Source: Flavihumibacter fluvii
GTDB taxonomy: Bacteria; Bacteroidota; Bacteroidia; Chitinophagales; Chitinophagaceae
Direction of reading: 5' to 3'
DNA: 64,000 nucleotides
NCBI RefSeq assembly: GCF_018595675.2
Contig: NZ_CP092333.1
Span: 582,001 to 646,000 of the forward strand
In this document: positions 43,798 through 52,117 of the stretch, piece by piece
Numbering within the stretch: position 1 is the stretch's first letter
Layout of the letters: each line of letters starts with the position of its first letter
Notes under the pieces: model-generated
Databases searched by the model: none
Told to the model about the DNA's origin: nothing
The model's input: the letters and a program-made list of their open reading frames with translations, nothing else
Program-made: the position numbers and the translations under genes

Positions 43798-44925
43798 ATG
43801 AAAAAATCTTTTTTATCCTATTGGTTAATTGCGCTGAGTTTGTTCAGTATGCCTGTTTTTTCTCAAACAGACCAGGATACAACCGCCTTATTAGGCCTGC
43901 CCGGGGATAACCTTGATCTTTATGCCGTACTGACGTTGTTTCAAAAATCAAAAACGATTGAAGCTTTTGAAAAATCTTTGAACGAGGAAAAAACAGGTAT
44001 CAATAACCTGGATTTAGACCTGGACAAAAAAATTGATTTTATCAAAGTGGTGACCAGGCAAAAGGACTCCTCCTTTTCATTTATTTTACAGGTTGATGTA
44101 AGCAAGACTGAAACCCAGGATGTTGCGGTTATATTAGTGGATAAGGATAAAAATAAGAAGGTTTCTTTACAGATTGTTGGTGATGAACTATTATACGGAA
44201 AAGATTATGTGATTGAGCCAAAAGGAAATTCTTCAGTTACAGCCAATCCCGCGTATGTAGGCCCGGACCCTGTTAAAGAGAGTGTTCCGGCCACTTCTAC
44301 GGTAGTGGTTGAGTCCACACCAATTATACAATATGTGTATTCACCGGTATATGTACCGTATGTTCCACCATATTACTATGGGTATTATCCCCCCTATTTT
44401 GCCTTTGGTATGTGTATAGCAGTAGGTATTTACCGTGCAAATTGCTGGGGCTACCATGGTGGCTATTATGGTGGCCATTATGGTGGAGGTAATACGGTGA
44501 TTATTAATAACAGGAATAATTTTAATAATTACAATAATAATAGAAAAAGGGCTACTACAGTGTCTGATAATATGGCCAAAGGCAATTATGGGAATGGTAA
44601 CAGGGGTAATGGTAACCGGGGTAATGCATCAACCCGTCCGTCAACATCTGACCGCCCGGGAGGTGGCGGGGCAAATGCTTCAACGCGTCCATCTACTTCA
44701 GACCGCACCGCAGGTGGCCGGGATAATGCGGCAACACGCCCATCTACAGCTGACCGTTCAACAGGCGGCGGTGCTAATGCATCTGCACGTCCTTCAACTT
44801 CAAATAATATGTCTTCAAACCGTTCAGGTTCCGGTTCATATGGATCATCCCGCACCAGGAGTAGCGGTGGTGGCAGAGGTTTTAGTGGTGGCGGGGCCAG
44901 GGCTGGTGGCGGTAGGAGGCGGTAA
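43798..44925 (+). CDS. Secreted protein with Ser/Arg/Gly tandem repeats, unknown
   Basis: A 375-residue secreted protein with a signal peptide (residues 1-22, cleavage after VFSQ). Residues 25-165 form a folded acidic region (LGLPGDNLDLYAVLTLFQ). A Pro/Tyr-rich stretch follows (PYVPPYYYGYYPPYF) with one short hydrophobic, Cys-containing segment, then Gly/His and Asn-rich runs. Residues 276-337 are 3.6 copies of a 17-residue unit based on NASTRPSTSDR plus a Gly-rich linker, and the tail is Ser/Gly/Arg-rich. I know no function; the layout suggests a surface-exposed or envelope-anchored protein of the DUF3300-like style, with a basic flexible tail. Confidence 0.6.
   Translation: MKKSFLSYWLIALSLFSMPVFSQTDQDTTALLGLPGDNLDLYAVLTLFQKSKTIEAFEKSLNEEKTGINNLDLDLDKKIDFIKVVTRQKDSSFSFILQVDVSKTETQDVAVILVDKDKNKKVSLQIVGDELLYGKDYVIEPKGNSSVTANPAYVGPDPVKESVPATSTVVVESTPIIQYVYSPVYVPYVPPYYYGYYPPYFAFGMCIAVGIYRANCWGYHGGYYGGHYGGGNTVIINNRNNFNNYNNNRKRATTVSDNMAKGNYGNGNRGNGNRGNASTRPSTSDRPGGGGANASTRPSTSDRTAGGRDNAATRPSTADRSTGGGANASARPSTSNNMSSNRSGSGSYGSSRTRSSGGGRGFSGGGARAGGGRRR
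44623..44808 (+). repeat. 51-bp tandem repeat inside the secreted protein gene
   Basis: Units start at 44623, 44674, 44725 and 44776 (the last partial). Each encodes NASTRPSTSDR or a variant plus six linker residues. The units differ at synonymous and non-synonymous sites, so the array is not recent. Confidence 0.8.
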
Positions 44926-44947
44926 GGGTGCCGATTTATTGCATCAT

Positions 44948-45433
44948 TTATTGTAAGGGCATATCTGAAGCACTCATTTCCCTTACTGATACATATTTTC
45001 CATCTCTTTTTTCAAACAGAATCATATAGTTCCCACTGTTAATGGTGGTTTTGGTTGAGTCTAAAACTTTATAAGCGCCAATTTCCACAACCTGGTTGCC
45101 ATCATTTGATGGAAAGACCTCGTTCGTTGTAAATGAAATGATATTGGTATTTGAATCTAAATCGGATTTTAAAAATCCCACAATCGCTTCCTTACCTATA
45201 AATGGTGGTCTGTTTTGATAAAAAGCTATCGCATCATCGGCATAATAGCCAATGTTTTTCATTTCCCCGGTATTGTAAATTTTAGCAAATTCATCTTCCT
45301 TAGCCTGTATTTCCTTTTTGATCTGTTCTTTGTCAACCGGGGTTGCTGCGGGTTCTCCTGGCTTTGAATTACAGGCGATTACTACTGATAATATACAACC
45401 TAGTAATACTCCTTGTACAATATTAATTTTCAT
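44948..45433 (-). CDS. Lipoprotein with NTF2-like (DUF4440/SnoaL) domain
   Basis: A 161-residue predicted lipoprotein. ATG at 45433 is preferred over 45499 because it directly precedes a normal signal peptide with lipobox SVVIAC. The mature part (from EQIKKEIQAKEDEFAKIYN) has the cone-shaped NTF2-like pattern: a helix with Asp/Tyr residues, DDAIAFYQNRPPFIGKEAIVGF, and beta-strands ending in ILFEKRDGKYVSVREM. Members bind small ligands or act as enzymes in other settings; here the function is unknown. Convergent with the repeat protein gene. Confidence 0.75.
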   Translation of the reverse strand: MKINIVQGVLLGCILSVVIACNSKPGEPAATPVDKEQIKKEIQAKEDEFAKIYNTGEMKNIGYYADDAIAFYQNRPPFIGKEAIVGFLKSDLDSNTNIISFTTNEVFPSNDGNQVVEIGAYKVLDSTKTTINSGNYMILFEKRDGKYVSVREMSASDMPLQ

Positions 45434-45764
45434 AATTAAACTGTTCTTAATGTATGGGCTAATAATTGTCCTTAAAAGTAATATAATAAAGTCGAACATA
45501 TGGTATTACTTAGGTCCATGCGCTGCGAGGTTAGTGCGTACCATCTTGTCGCTTCCGGAAGAGAAAAGAATCTCGCAACACACCACTGACTTTCTGACCA
45601 ACATGATCCATATACTCCTGAAAAACAGGTGCAATAGTTGAATGGGAAAAATACCCCTTTTGCATGGGACTTTTTCCATTTTTCATCAGCGTTGATTTAA
45701 TTAACTTGCATATGGCCTGTTGAAGTAGCTGAATACCTTATCAACTTCAAAACTGTGAATAACC

Positions 45765-46163
45765 ATGAACAGCAGTGAAACCTTGCACCAGCTGCAAAGA
45801 GCGGTGCAGATCGAACAGCCTGATATCCAAAAACCCCTTTTCCGGTTGTTCGTCAAGAACGGGGAATACATTTATGCACGGCCCGATGATATACTGATGG
45901 TCGAGAGCGCTGATCACCTGGTAAAGGTTTACCTGCAAGTGGATGGTAAGGTCAAAAAGACCGTACGCCCCAATACCCTTAAATGTTTCCTCGAGCAATT
46001 ATCTGGCGCCCCATTTGCCCGCTTCGGCCGGTTCTGTGCCGTAAATATGTCCCGCATCTCCGGCGGAAATTTCCATGAGCAATCTTTCGAGTTTGATTTC
46101 AAGGTGACCATTAAGTTGTCGCATTCCCTGCCACACCATATTTTTTCCTGTATCGGCAACTAA
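45765..46163 (+). CDS. Stand-alone LytTR DNA-binding regulator at the eCIS locus
   Basis: A 132-residue protein with an N-terminal 35 residues of unknown role followed by a LytTR domain: NGEYIYARPDDILMVESADH, VKKTVRPNTLKCFLEQLSG and FGRFCAVNMSRISG. There is no response-regulator receiver domain, so it is not controlled by an obvious kinase. It is 283 bp upstream of the sheath gene on the same strand, and three TTCACG repeats with 21-bp spacing start 11 bp after its stop. LytTR proteins bind 9-bp direct repeats spaced 12-13 bp, which matches a 21-bp period. It is therefore the best candidate for a local switch of the injection system. Confidence 0.85.
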   Translation: MNSSETLHQLQRAVQIEQPDIQKPLFRLFVKNGEYIYARPDDILMVESADHLVKVYLQVDGKVKKTVRPNTLKCFLEQLSGAPFARFGRFCAVNMSRISGGNFHEQSFEFDFKVTIKLSHSLPHHIFSCIGN

Positions 46164-46173
46164 ATTTGTTGCC

Positions 46174-46221
46174 TTCACGAATTGAAAACCTTGCTTCACG
46201 TAATACTGAAGGCGTTTCACG
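46174..46221 (+). promoter_or_regulatory. Three TTCACG direct repeats, 21-bp period: candidate LytTR operator
   Basis: TTCACG occurs at 46174, 46195 and 46216, at exactly 21-bp spacing, that is, on one face of the helix. The flanking bases are similar (CCTTCACGA, GCTTCACGT, GTTTCACGT). The array lies between the LytTR gene and the predicted promoter at 46231-46261, where an activator would bind. Confidence 0.55.
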
Positions 46222-46230
46222 TTGTTCATG

Positions 46231-46261
46231 TTGTGCGGCTTCCCATAAGTTGCTAAGTTTA
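46231..46261 (+). promoter_or_regulatory. Candidate promoter of the eCIS operon
   Basis: TTG (46231-46233), a 20-base spacer and TAAGTTTA (46254-46261) match TTG-N-TAnnTTTG with one mismatch in the last base. It would give a leader of about 180 bases before the sheath ATG at 46447. A weak box is expected for an activated promoter. Confidence 0.35.
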
Positions 46262-46446
46262 ATCACAATTGTTAAGTCCTCCTGATTTTTTATGCATGCA
46301 CCAAGGCCTGCCGGCAAATTCATATTGCGTCGGTAAGGATGGTATTTTCCTGACCCAGGAAGCCAGGCATTAGTTGCTGTGACTGAGGCGGCGAAGCCCT
46401 GCAAAACGACAAAGCACCTTCATTTCGGAATATCAAAATACTATTT

Positions 46447-48831
46447 ATGGCAGTACAAACTTCTTATCCCGGTGTGTATGTTCAGGAAGTGCCCAGTGGC
46501 GTGCGTACGATCATGGGCGTAAGCACTTCCATTGCTGTATTCATTGGGAGAACCAAAAAAGGACCACTTAATATCCCCGTGCAATGCCTGAGTTATACCG
46601 CCTTCGTCCGGGAATTTTCCGATGAATATGCGGGCAGTGAACTGGCGCAATCGGTAAAACTTTTCTTCCTCAACGGCGGCACTGAATGTTTTGTCGTGCG
46701 CGTGGCCGATAATGCTAAATCAGCCGATGTCGTATTGCGTAATCTCACACCGGCCGATGTATTGAAAGTGTCTGCGAAATCAGCCGGATTATTCGGCGAT
46801 GATATCCGGATCGGCATCAGTTACAACGGGCCTAATCCGGAAGCCACTTTCAATATGGAGATCTTCAGGTGGACCACCAATGTTTCAGGCCAGCGCGTAA
46901 AGGCCGACCTGGAACAATGGCAGGGCCTGAGCATGGATCCGCTGGCGGCCCGTTATGCACCACTCTTTGTAACCCAGAATTCGAGCCTGGTGAATGTAGA
47001 GGACAAGTTCACGCTGCCCTTACCGGCACCACCGCCGGTATTGCCGGCAGGTTTCTCCCAATCGGGCCGGCCGATCGTAAATGATACCGACGCCAATTTC
47101 CGCACTGAATTGAATGGCATACTTGCGAAGGGAAGGAAGTTCCGCATCAGCGTGAATGGCGGCGCTTTCGTAAATGTAGATCTCACCACCATTAACCTTA
47201 CAGCGGCTCCGCTGAATGCAGCCAACCAGGCCACTATACTGACTGCTATCGAGAACCTCATTAATGCAGCGTTACCGGCATCTACTCCTATCGTATTGTC
47301 GCAACAGGCTGGCCCTCCTAAGGTGGCTGTGCCTACCGGATTATTGCGCATCAGTTCTGCCACCGGTGACGTAATTATTGAACAGTCCCCCGGCGATGAC
47401 CTGGCCAAAGCATTGATGTTAGGGAATGCACTCGGCGGATTGGAAATTCCGCGTTACGCCGTGGCTAGACCAGTACCAACCGGTCTCTTCTTCAAGATCG
47501 CTGACCTCGTATCACTCGCTGGCAGGAAGAAAACAGCTTTCGATAAAATCACTGTCAATGGGGTGGATACTGTATTGACAGGACCATATAACATCAACCT
47601 CCCTCCGGCCGGACAATTCTTCCAGGATTCTTACCAACCAACGCCAACACTTAGCGATGGTAATGACGGCCTTCGCGAAAAGCTGGCCATCATGGTGGAT
47701 GCGATAAATAACACCAAATCCACCAATCCGGCTTTCAAATGGACCGCCCAAAGCTGGGGACAAAGACTGGTGCTCCTGCCCGGAGAAGGCAATGATAACA
47801 GCGTTGCTACTATCAAAACAAGTGGCGCGGACAATGTGGACATTGCCGCTAACTTCATTCCTAATGTTCGGTATTATAGTTTAGGAACAACAGGCACCGG
47901 AACATTCCAGACACCCGGCCAGGCAGGAAGCGATGGCAACCCGCCCAAACTTAAAGACTATACAGACACCTTCCCGATACTGGATAAAGAAGTGGACCTG
48001 TTCAACCTCGTGGTGCTACCCACCGATGCCGGACATACGGCTATGACCCGGTCCACTTTATGGGGACCTACCAGCGTTTTCTGCCAGGAAAAAAGAGCCT
48101 TCCTGTTGATGGACGGTCCAGACGATTGGTCCACCGTGCAGAAAGCCACCAACCCCACCACCGGTGTAAACAGCTTGCGCATAGGACTGGTGAAAGACCA
48201 TAGCGCGATATTCTTCCCAAGGCTTACCATCAACGAAAACAACCTCAACAAACAGGTAGGCGCAACAGGTGCGATCGCCGGACTGATGGCAAGAACAGAT
48301 GGCACAAGGGGTGTGTGGAAAGCTCCGGCAGGAACCGAAGCCGACCTTCGTGGTATCAACGGACTCGAATACCGTTTCTCCGACCGCGACAATGGACAAT
48401 TGAATCCGCAGGCCATCAATACCATCCGGATCTTTCCCAACGGCATCGTGAACTGGGGTGCCCGTACCATGGATGGCGATGATGATTTCGCGAGTGAATA
48501 CAAATACATTCCGGTACGGAGAACAGCACTATTCATCGAAGAAAGCCTTTACCGCGGACTGAAATGGGTGGTCTTCGAACCCAACGACGAACCGCTCTGG
48601 GCCCAGATCAGGTTGAACGTAGGTGCTTTCATGCACAACCTGTTCCGGCAGGGTGCATTCCAGGGCAAAACCAAGCAGGATGCCTATTTCGTGCGATGCG
48701 ATGGGGAAACCACCACGCAAAATGATATCAACCTGGGCATTGTGAATATCTGGGTAGGTTTCGCACCATTGAAGCCCGCCGAATTCGTAGTGCTCTACCT
48801 GCAACAAATGACCGGACAAATACAGGTATAA
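46447..48831 (+). CDS. eCIS/phage contractile tail sheath protein with large insertion
   Basis: A 794-residue sheath subunit. The N-terminal sheath start (SYPGVYVQEVPSGVRTIMGV, then SIAVFIGRTKKGPLN) and C-terminal sheath domain (INTIRIFPNGIVNWGARTM, RRTALFIEESLYRGLKWVVF, WVGFAPLKPAEFVVLYLQQM) are typical of Afp/Pvc and phage sheath proteins. The middle part, about residues 190-505, is an insertion, so the protein is roughly twice the usual 350-450 residues. Inserted sheath domains normally sit on the outer surface. Only one sheath gene is seen, where Afp-type loci often have three. The sheath contracts to drive the inner tube into the target. Confidence 0.92.
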   Translation: MAVQTSYPGVYVQEVPSGVRTIMGVSTSIAVFIGRTKKGPLNIPVQCLSYTAFVREFSDEYAGSELAQSVKLFFLNGGTECFVVRVADNAKSADVVLRNLTPADVLKVSAKSAGLFGDDIRIGISYNGPNPEATFNMEIFRWTTNVSGQRVKADLEQWQGLSMDPLAARYAPLFVTQNSSLVNVEDKFTLPLPAPPPVLPAGFSQSGRPIVNDTDANFRTELNGILAKGRKFRISVNGGAFVNVDLTTINLTAAPLNAANQATILTAIENLINAALPASTPIVLSQQAGPPKVAVPTGLLRISSATGDVIIEQSPGDDLAKALMLGNALGGLEIPRYAVARPVPTGLFFKIADLVSLAGRKKTAFDKITVNGVDTVLTGPYNINLPPAGQFFQDSYQPTPTLSDGNDGLREKLAIMVDAINNTKSTNPAFKWTAQSWGQRLVLLPGEGNDNSVATIKTSGADNVDIAANFIPNVRYYSLGTTGTGTFQTPGQAGSDGNPPKLKDYTDTFPILDKEVDLFNLVVLPTDAGHTAMTRSTLWGPTSVFCQEKRAFLLMDGPDDWSTVQKATNPTTGVNSLRIGLVKDHSAIFFPRLTINENNLNKQVGATGAIAGLMARTDGTRGVWKAPAGTEADLRGINGLEYRFSDRDNGQLNPQAINTIRIFPNGIVNWGARTMDGDDDFASEYKYIPVRRTALFIEESLYRGLKWVVFEPNDEPLWAQIRLNVGAFMHNLFRQGAFQGKTKQDAYFVRCDGETTTQNDINLGIVNIWVGFAPLKPAEFVVLYLQQMTGQIQV

Positions 48832-48846
48832 CTTAAATATTCCATT

Positions 48847-49353
48847 ATGGCAGTTCCCCAATTCGTGGTCAATGCCTATCGCTTTGACCCTTACAAGAAT
48901 TTTAAATTCCGCGTCCGTTGGGACGGCAAGGTGGTGGCCGGCGTCAGTAAGGTCAGCGCCCTGAAACAATCCACCGAACCCGTGACGCACCGTGAAGGTG
49001 GTGATCCCAGCAGTTCGCGGGTTACACCCAGTGTATGGAAATTCGAACCTATCACCCTTGAACGTGGTGTTACACATGATCCCGAATTCGAAAACTGGGC
49101 AAAAAAAGTATGGAACGTGGAAGGGGATGCAATGATCTCCCTGAAAGACTTCCGCAAAGACATCATCATCGAATTGCTCAATGAACAGGGTGCTGTGGCG
49201 AAGGCGTATAAGATACACCGGTGCTGGGTAAGCGATTACCAGGCTATCCCTGAACTGGATGCCAATGCACATGCCGTAGCCATTGAACACCTGGTGCTGC
49301 AAAACGAAGGCTGGGAACGCGATATGGAAGTACCTGAACCAACGCAAACCTAG
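48847..49353 (+). CDS. eCIS inner tube protein
   Basis: A 168-residue tube subunit of the TIGR02241/gp19-like family (Afp1/Afp5, Pvc1). It begins NAYRFDPYKNFKFRVRWDG and has VAGVSKVSALKQSTEPVTHREGG followed by the WKFEPITLERGVTHDPEFENW segment that defines the family. Hexameric rings of this protein stack to form the rigid inner tube. The start ATG lies 15 bp after the sheath stop. A single tube gene is present in the visible part. Confidence 0.93.
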   Translation: MAVPQFVVNAYRFDPYKNFKFRVRWDGKVVAGVSKVSALKQSTEPVTHREGGDPSSSRVTPSVWKFEPITLERGVTHDPEFENWAKKVWNVEGDAMISLKDFRKDIIIELLNEQGAVAKAYKIHRCWVSDYQAIPELDANAHAVAIEHLVLQNEGWERDMEVPEPTQT

Positions 49354-49364
49354 AGCGGTAAAAC

Positions 49365-50120
49365 ATGCCACGATTGTACATACCGCTCTTCCTGACGCCA
49401 GGCCTTCCCGGCATATACCTGCAAGCTATCCGGGGTGCGGAAGAATTGCAGGTCGACCAGGCCGATACCACAGCAGCCGTGGAGTTGATACAATCGATGC
49501 TGGACCAGCAGGGGGCAGCGGAAAACATCAGGGCATCGGCTATTGTAACTGCTGACCGCGATCGGGTAATGGCTGCTGTCTACCGCCAGTTATACGGACC
49601 AAGAATTGAGAGCAGTGTTACCTGCCGGCATTGCCATGAAAAATTCGATCTCGATTTTTCTCTCGATGCCCTATTGGAGCAATACAAGCCGGAAGAAACA
49701 GCAGTCCGGGATGACGGTATTTACGAAACGGCTGAGGGCGTATGCTTCAGGCTGCCAACGGGGGACGATGAATTGCTGGCGATGTCGGCTAAAGGGATGG
49801 ATCCTGTCCAGGCTTTATTGAACCAATGCCTGGTAGGCGTTAATGTGGCAAACCAACCATCGGCCATTGAAGAAAAGATGGCAGCACTGGCACCTGTATT
49901 GAATTTGGAGATGCAGGCGGTTTGTCCGGAATGCCACCAGCAGCAGGCTGTACGTTTCGACATGCAAACCTTCCTGTTAATGCGGATAAAAAAAGAAAGA
50001 CCCCGACTATTATATGAAGTACATCGTATTGCCATGGCCTACCATTGGCCGCATGCAGATATCCTGCAATTGCCGCGTATGTTGCGGCGGCAATATGTAA
50101 GCCTTATTGAAGCCGGATAA
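49365..50120 (+). CDS. eCIS protein with split zinc ribbon, T4 baseplate-like
   Basis: A 251-residue protein with two CxxC motifs about 115 residues apart, CRHCHEKFDLDF (residues 87 onward) and CPECHQQQAVRFD, forming a probable split zinc ribbon. The N-terminal 50 residues (LYIPLFLTPGLPGIYLQAI) are hydrophobic. Proteins of this layout occur beside sheath and tube genes in many phage-like particles and resemble the T4 baseplate hub/assembly protein group (gp26/gp51-like). They are thought to act in baseplate assembly, but I cannot prove this. It is 11 bp after the tube gene. Confidence 0.6.
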   Translation: MPRLYIPLFLTPGLPGIYLQAIRGAEELQVDQADTTAAVELIQSMLDQQGAAENIRASAIVTADRDRVMAAVYRQLYGPRIESSVTCRHCHEKFDLDFSLDALLEQYKPEETAVRDDGIYETAEGVCFRLPTGDDELLAMSAKGMDPVQALLNQCLVGVNVANQPSAIEEKMAALAPVLNLEMQAVCPECHQQQAVRFDMQTFLLMRIKKERPRLLYEVHRIAMAYHWPHADILQLPRMLRRQYVSLIEAG

Positions 50121-50126
50121 AAATCC

Positions 50127-50864
50127 ATGGAAAATTATTTCTCCCGGTTGTTATCGCGCAGTGCTGCATCCAACCAGGAAATCCTGCAGCCTGCTGCGTC
50201 CCCTGGACCTGACCGGGCACCGGAAGACATCTTATTGCAGCCAATCCCGGCGCTGCAGGGCGAACCTGTATCAGGGATCGGCCAGGAGCCACCGGCTACT
50301 GCATTTTCTCCAGGGCCAGGCGGTGATGCCATACAGCATGTTACACAAAATAAAACAACACACTACCATTACCTGCAACAATACATCAGCCGCACGACAG
50401 CTGTCGAAGCAGCACAAAACAATATCGCAGGCATCGCTTCCCAAAATGAAGCTCCCAAAACTGAAGGAAGCGCATTTAATACCAGCATGCCATCAATTGT
50501 TTTGCAGGATGCCGTTGTGCCAGAAACCGGAGCCTTTCCACCAACGAATGCTGCCAGGCAATCCGAAGAAATTATTCCTGCATTGCCGGTTGAAAATCAT
50601 CCACCAATGGCAATAACCGCCAATGCCCAGGCAATGGTTCCGGCAACATTGTTGTTGCCAGGTTCTCCGGCAGTGGTAGCCTTGCCATCCCCGGCAATAA
50701 TTGCACCTCCTAAAACGCCTGCACTTACCATCGGTAAGATCCTGATCGAAATACTGCCTGCCAAACCTGTTCCACCACGGGTTGCCCGGCGGCCATCGCC
50801 TTTCCAGGTAACTGGTTCAGCCGGAAGGTCCGGCGGATTTGGTTTCGGCCTGGGCCAATTGTAA
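50127..50864 (+). CDS. Pro/Ala-rich disordered eCIS protein
   Basis: A 245-residue protein of low complexity, rich in Pro, Ala and Gln, with no predicted fold over most of its length. The only conserved-looking part is the C-terminal ALTIGKILIEILPAKP followed by Arg/Gly-rich ends; an IGxIxIE-like motif with a Pro-rich tail is a recurring sign of small proteins next to DUF4255 genes in contractile-particle loci. No signal peptide or membrane segment. It begins 6 bp after the zinc-ribbon gene and ends 2 bp before the DUF4255 gene, so it is an operon member. Possible scaffold, linker or disordered chaperone; function unknown. Confidence 0.6.
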   Translation: MENYFSRLLSRSAASNQEILQPAASPGPDRAPEDILLQPIPALQGEPVSGIGQEPPATAFSPGPGGDAIQHVTQNKTTHYHYLQQYISRTTAVEAAQNNIAGIASQNEAPKTEGSAFNTSMPSIVLQDAVVPETGAFPPTNAARQSEEIIPALPVENHPPMAITANAQAMVPATLLLPGSPAVVALPSPAIIAPPKTPALTIGKILIEILPAKPVPPRVARRPSPFQVTGSAGRSGGFGFGLGQL

Positions 50865-50866
50865 AC

Positions 50867-52108
50867 ATGGACTATACTTCACTCAAGGAAATCACGGAAA
50901 CGCTGATCGCCATCATCAAGACGGAGGTGGGTGGGGGCAATACTGTATTCCCCGAGATACCGCGTAATGATCGTCCGGGTGTGGGGTTCTATTTATTCCA
51001 TGCACAGGAAAGTGCCCAGTACAAAAATTATCCTTCACCCGGTCTCAACCAGCCATCGGTGATGTATGCACCGCTTGCCCTGAATTTATTTTACCAGTTA
51101 AGTGCCACATCGATGGACGACAACCATACCGATGCACTGCAGGAGCAGGTGCTTATGGGAGCTGCGATGAAGGCCCTGCACGATCATCCGGTGGTGCGAA
51201 AAACGATCCCGGGTGGCAAGGACATTGATATCAAAGTCACCCTGCAACACCTGGCACCCGGTGAGTCGGTGCAATACTGGGCGGCTTCCGAATCGGCCGT
51301 AAAACTATCTGCCTATTACGAAGTATCTGTCGTATTCCTGGAACCGGAAAAACCCGATACCTATTCCGGCAGGGTACTCTCTTACAACAATTATATTTTC
51401 CTGTCGGGCGCTCCGCAGATCAGTGCTACCAACAATACCATCGCCTTTATTGATCCCAACGGCGTAAACCGAGAAGTGTTCATCGCGCCGGCACAAGCGC
51501 CTGCAGACAATACGGTGCCTGCACCACAGAAGAGTGTTGTGACCATAGAAGCATCCGGCATAGCCGGCGGTGAGTTGTCAGCCTTGCTGATCAGGTCCTT
51601 CGGCGCCCCGAACAAAAAATACCTGGTGCCCGATGCCAGTTGGAAATTGCAGGTAGCAGGAGAGAATAAGGTGACCATCACCGTTAGGCAACAGGCGGCC
51701 GATAAAACGACCACTCTTCCGGTGGATGTGGTACCGGGACTCTATGCCATCCAACTGACCAATACGCGGAAGATGATGTCGGCAAATGGAACAATGCAAT
51801 CTTTCCCGCAGGCATCGAACCAGTTCCCGTTTTCTGTGATGCCCCGGATCGACAGTATCACCCCTGGCGGGGCAGGGAAATTCCAGGTGAAAGGGTTGCT
51901 GTTCCAGCATGCCGATATCACCGAACTCAAAGTATTTGTTGGCAGCGAACAGGTACCTGCTGTTCCACTAGTACCCGGCTCCGCTTTTTATACCCTGGTT
52001 AATCCAACGACCATCGACCTCGATACTGCCGGACTTGCACCAGGCATCAAGCCTTTGCGGATACTCATCAACGGTATTGAATCTGAGCCCAACTGGATCA
52101 CGGTTTAA
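50867..52108 (+). CDS. eCIS tail terminator (DUF4255, Afp16-like) with long C-terminal extension
   Basis: A 413-residue protein. Residues 1-175 match DUF4255 (SLKEITETLIAIIKTEVG, PGVGFYLFHAQESAQYKN, LALNLFYQLSAT), the family of Afp16/Pvc16 that caps the end of the tube and sheath. Typical members have about 180-220 residues. Here about 235 more residues follow, made of beta-rich segments with a final IPT/TIG-like part (MPRIDSITPGGAGKFQVKG and KPLRILINGIESEPNWITV). Such immunoglobulin-like parts usually bind partners, so the extension may decorate the particle top or contact the membrane or cargo. Follows the disordered protein by 2 bp. Confidence 0.85.
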   Translation: MDYTSLKEITETLIAIIKTEVGGGNTVFPEIPRNDRPGVGFYLFHAQESAQYKNYPSPGLNQPSVMYAPLALNLFYQLSATSMDDNHTDALQEQVLMGAAMKALHDHPVVRKTIPGGKDIDIKVTLQHLAPGESVQYWAASESAVKLSAYYEVSVVFLEPEKPDTYSGRVLSYNNYIFLSGAPQISATNNTIAFIDPNGVNREVFIAPAQAPADNTVPAPQKSVVTIEASGIAGGELSALLIRSFGAPNKKYLVPDASWKLQVAGENKVTITVRQQAADKTTTLPVDVVPGLYAIQLTNTRKMMSANGTMQSFPQASNQFPFSVMPRIDSITPGGAGKFQVKGLLFQHADITELKVFVGSEQVPAVPLVPGSAFYTLVNPTTIDLDTAGLAPGIKPLRILINGIESEPNWITV

Positions 52109-52117
52109 AAGCATGAA

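Noticed and set aside
44586-44855. Minus-strand frame of 89 residues with repeats
   Set aside because: It is the antisense reading of the 51-bp repeat array; periodic by necessity.
48529-49371. A 280-residue minus-strand frame opposite the sheath end and tube gene
   Set aside because: It lies antisense to two confidently identified structural genes and has no family features; a codon-bias shadow.
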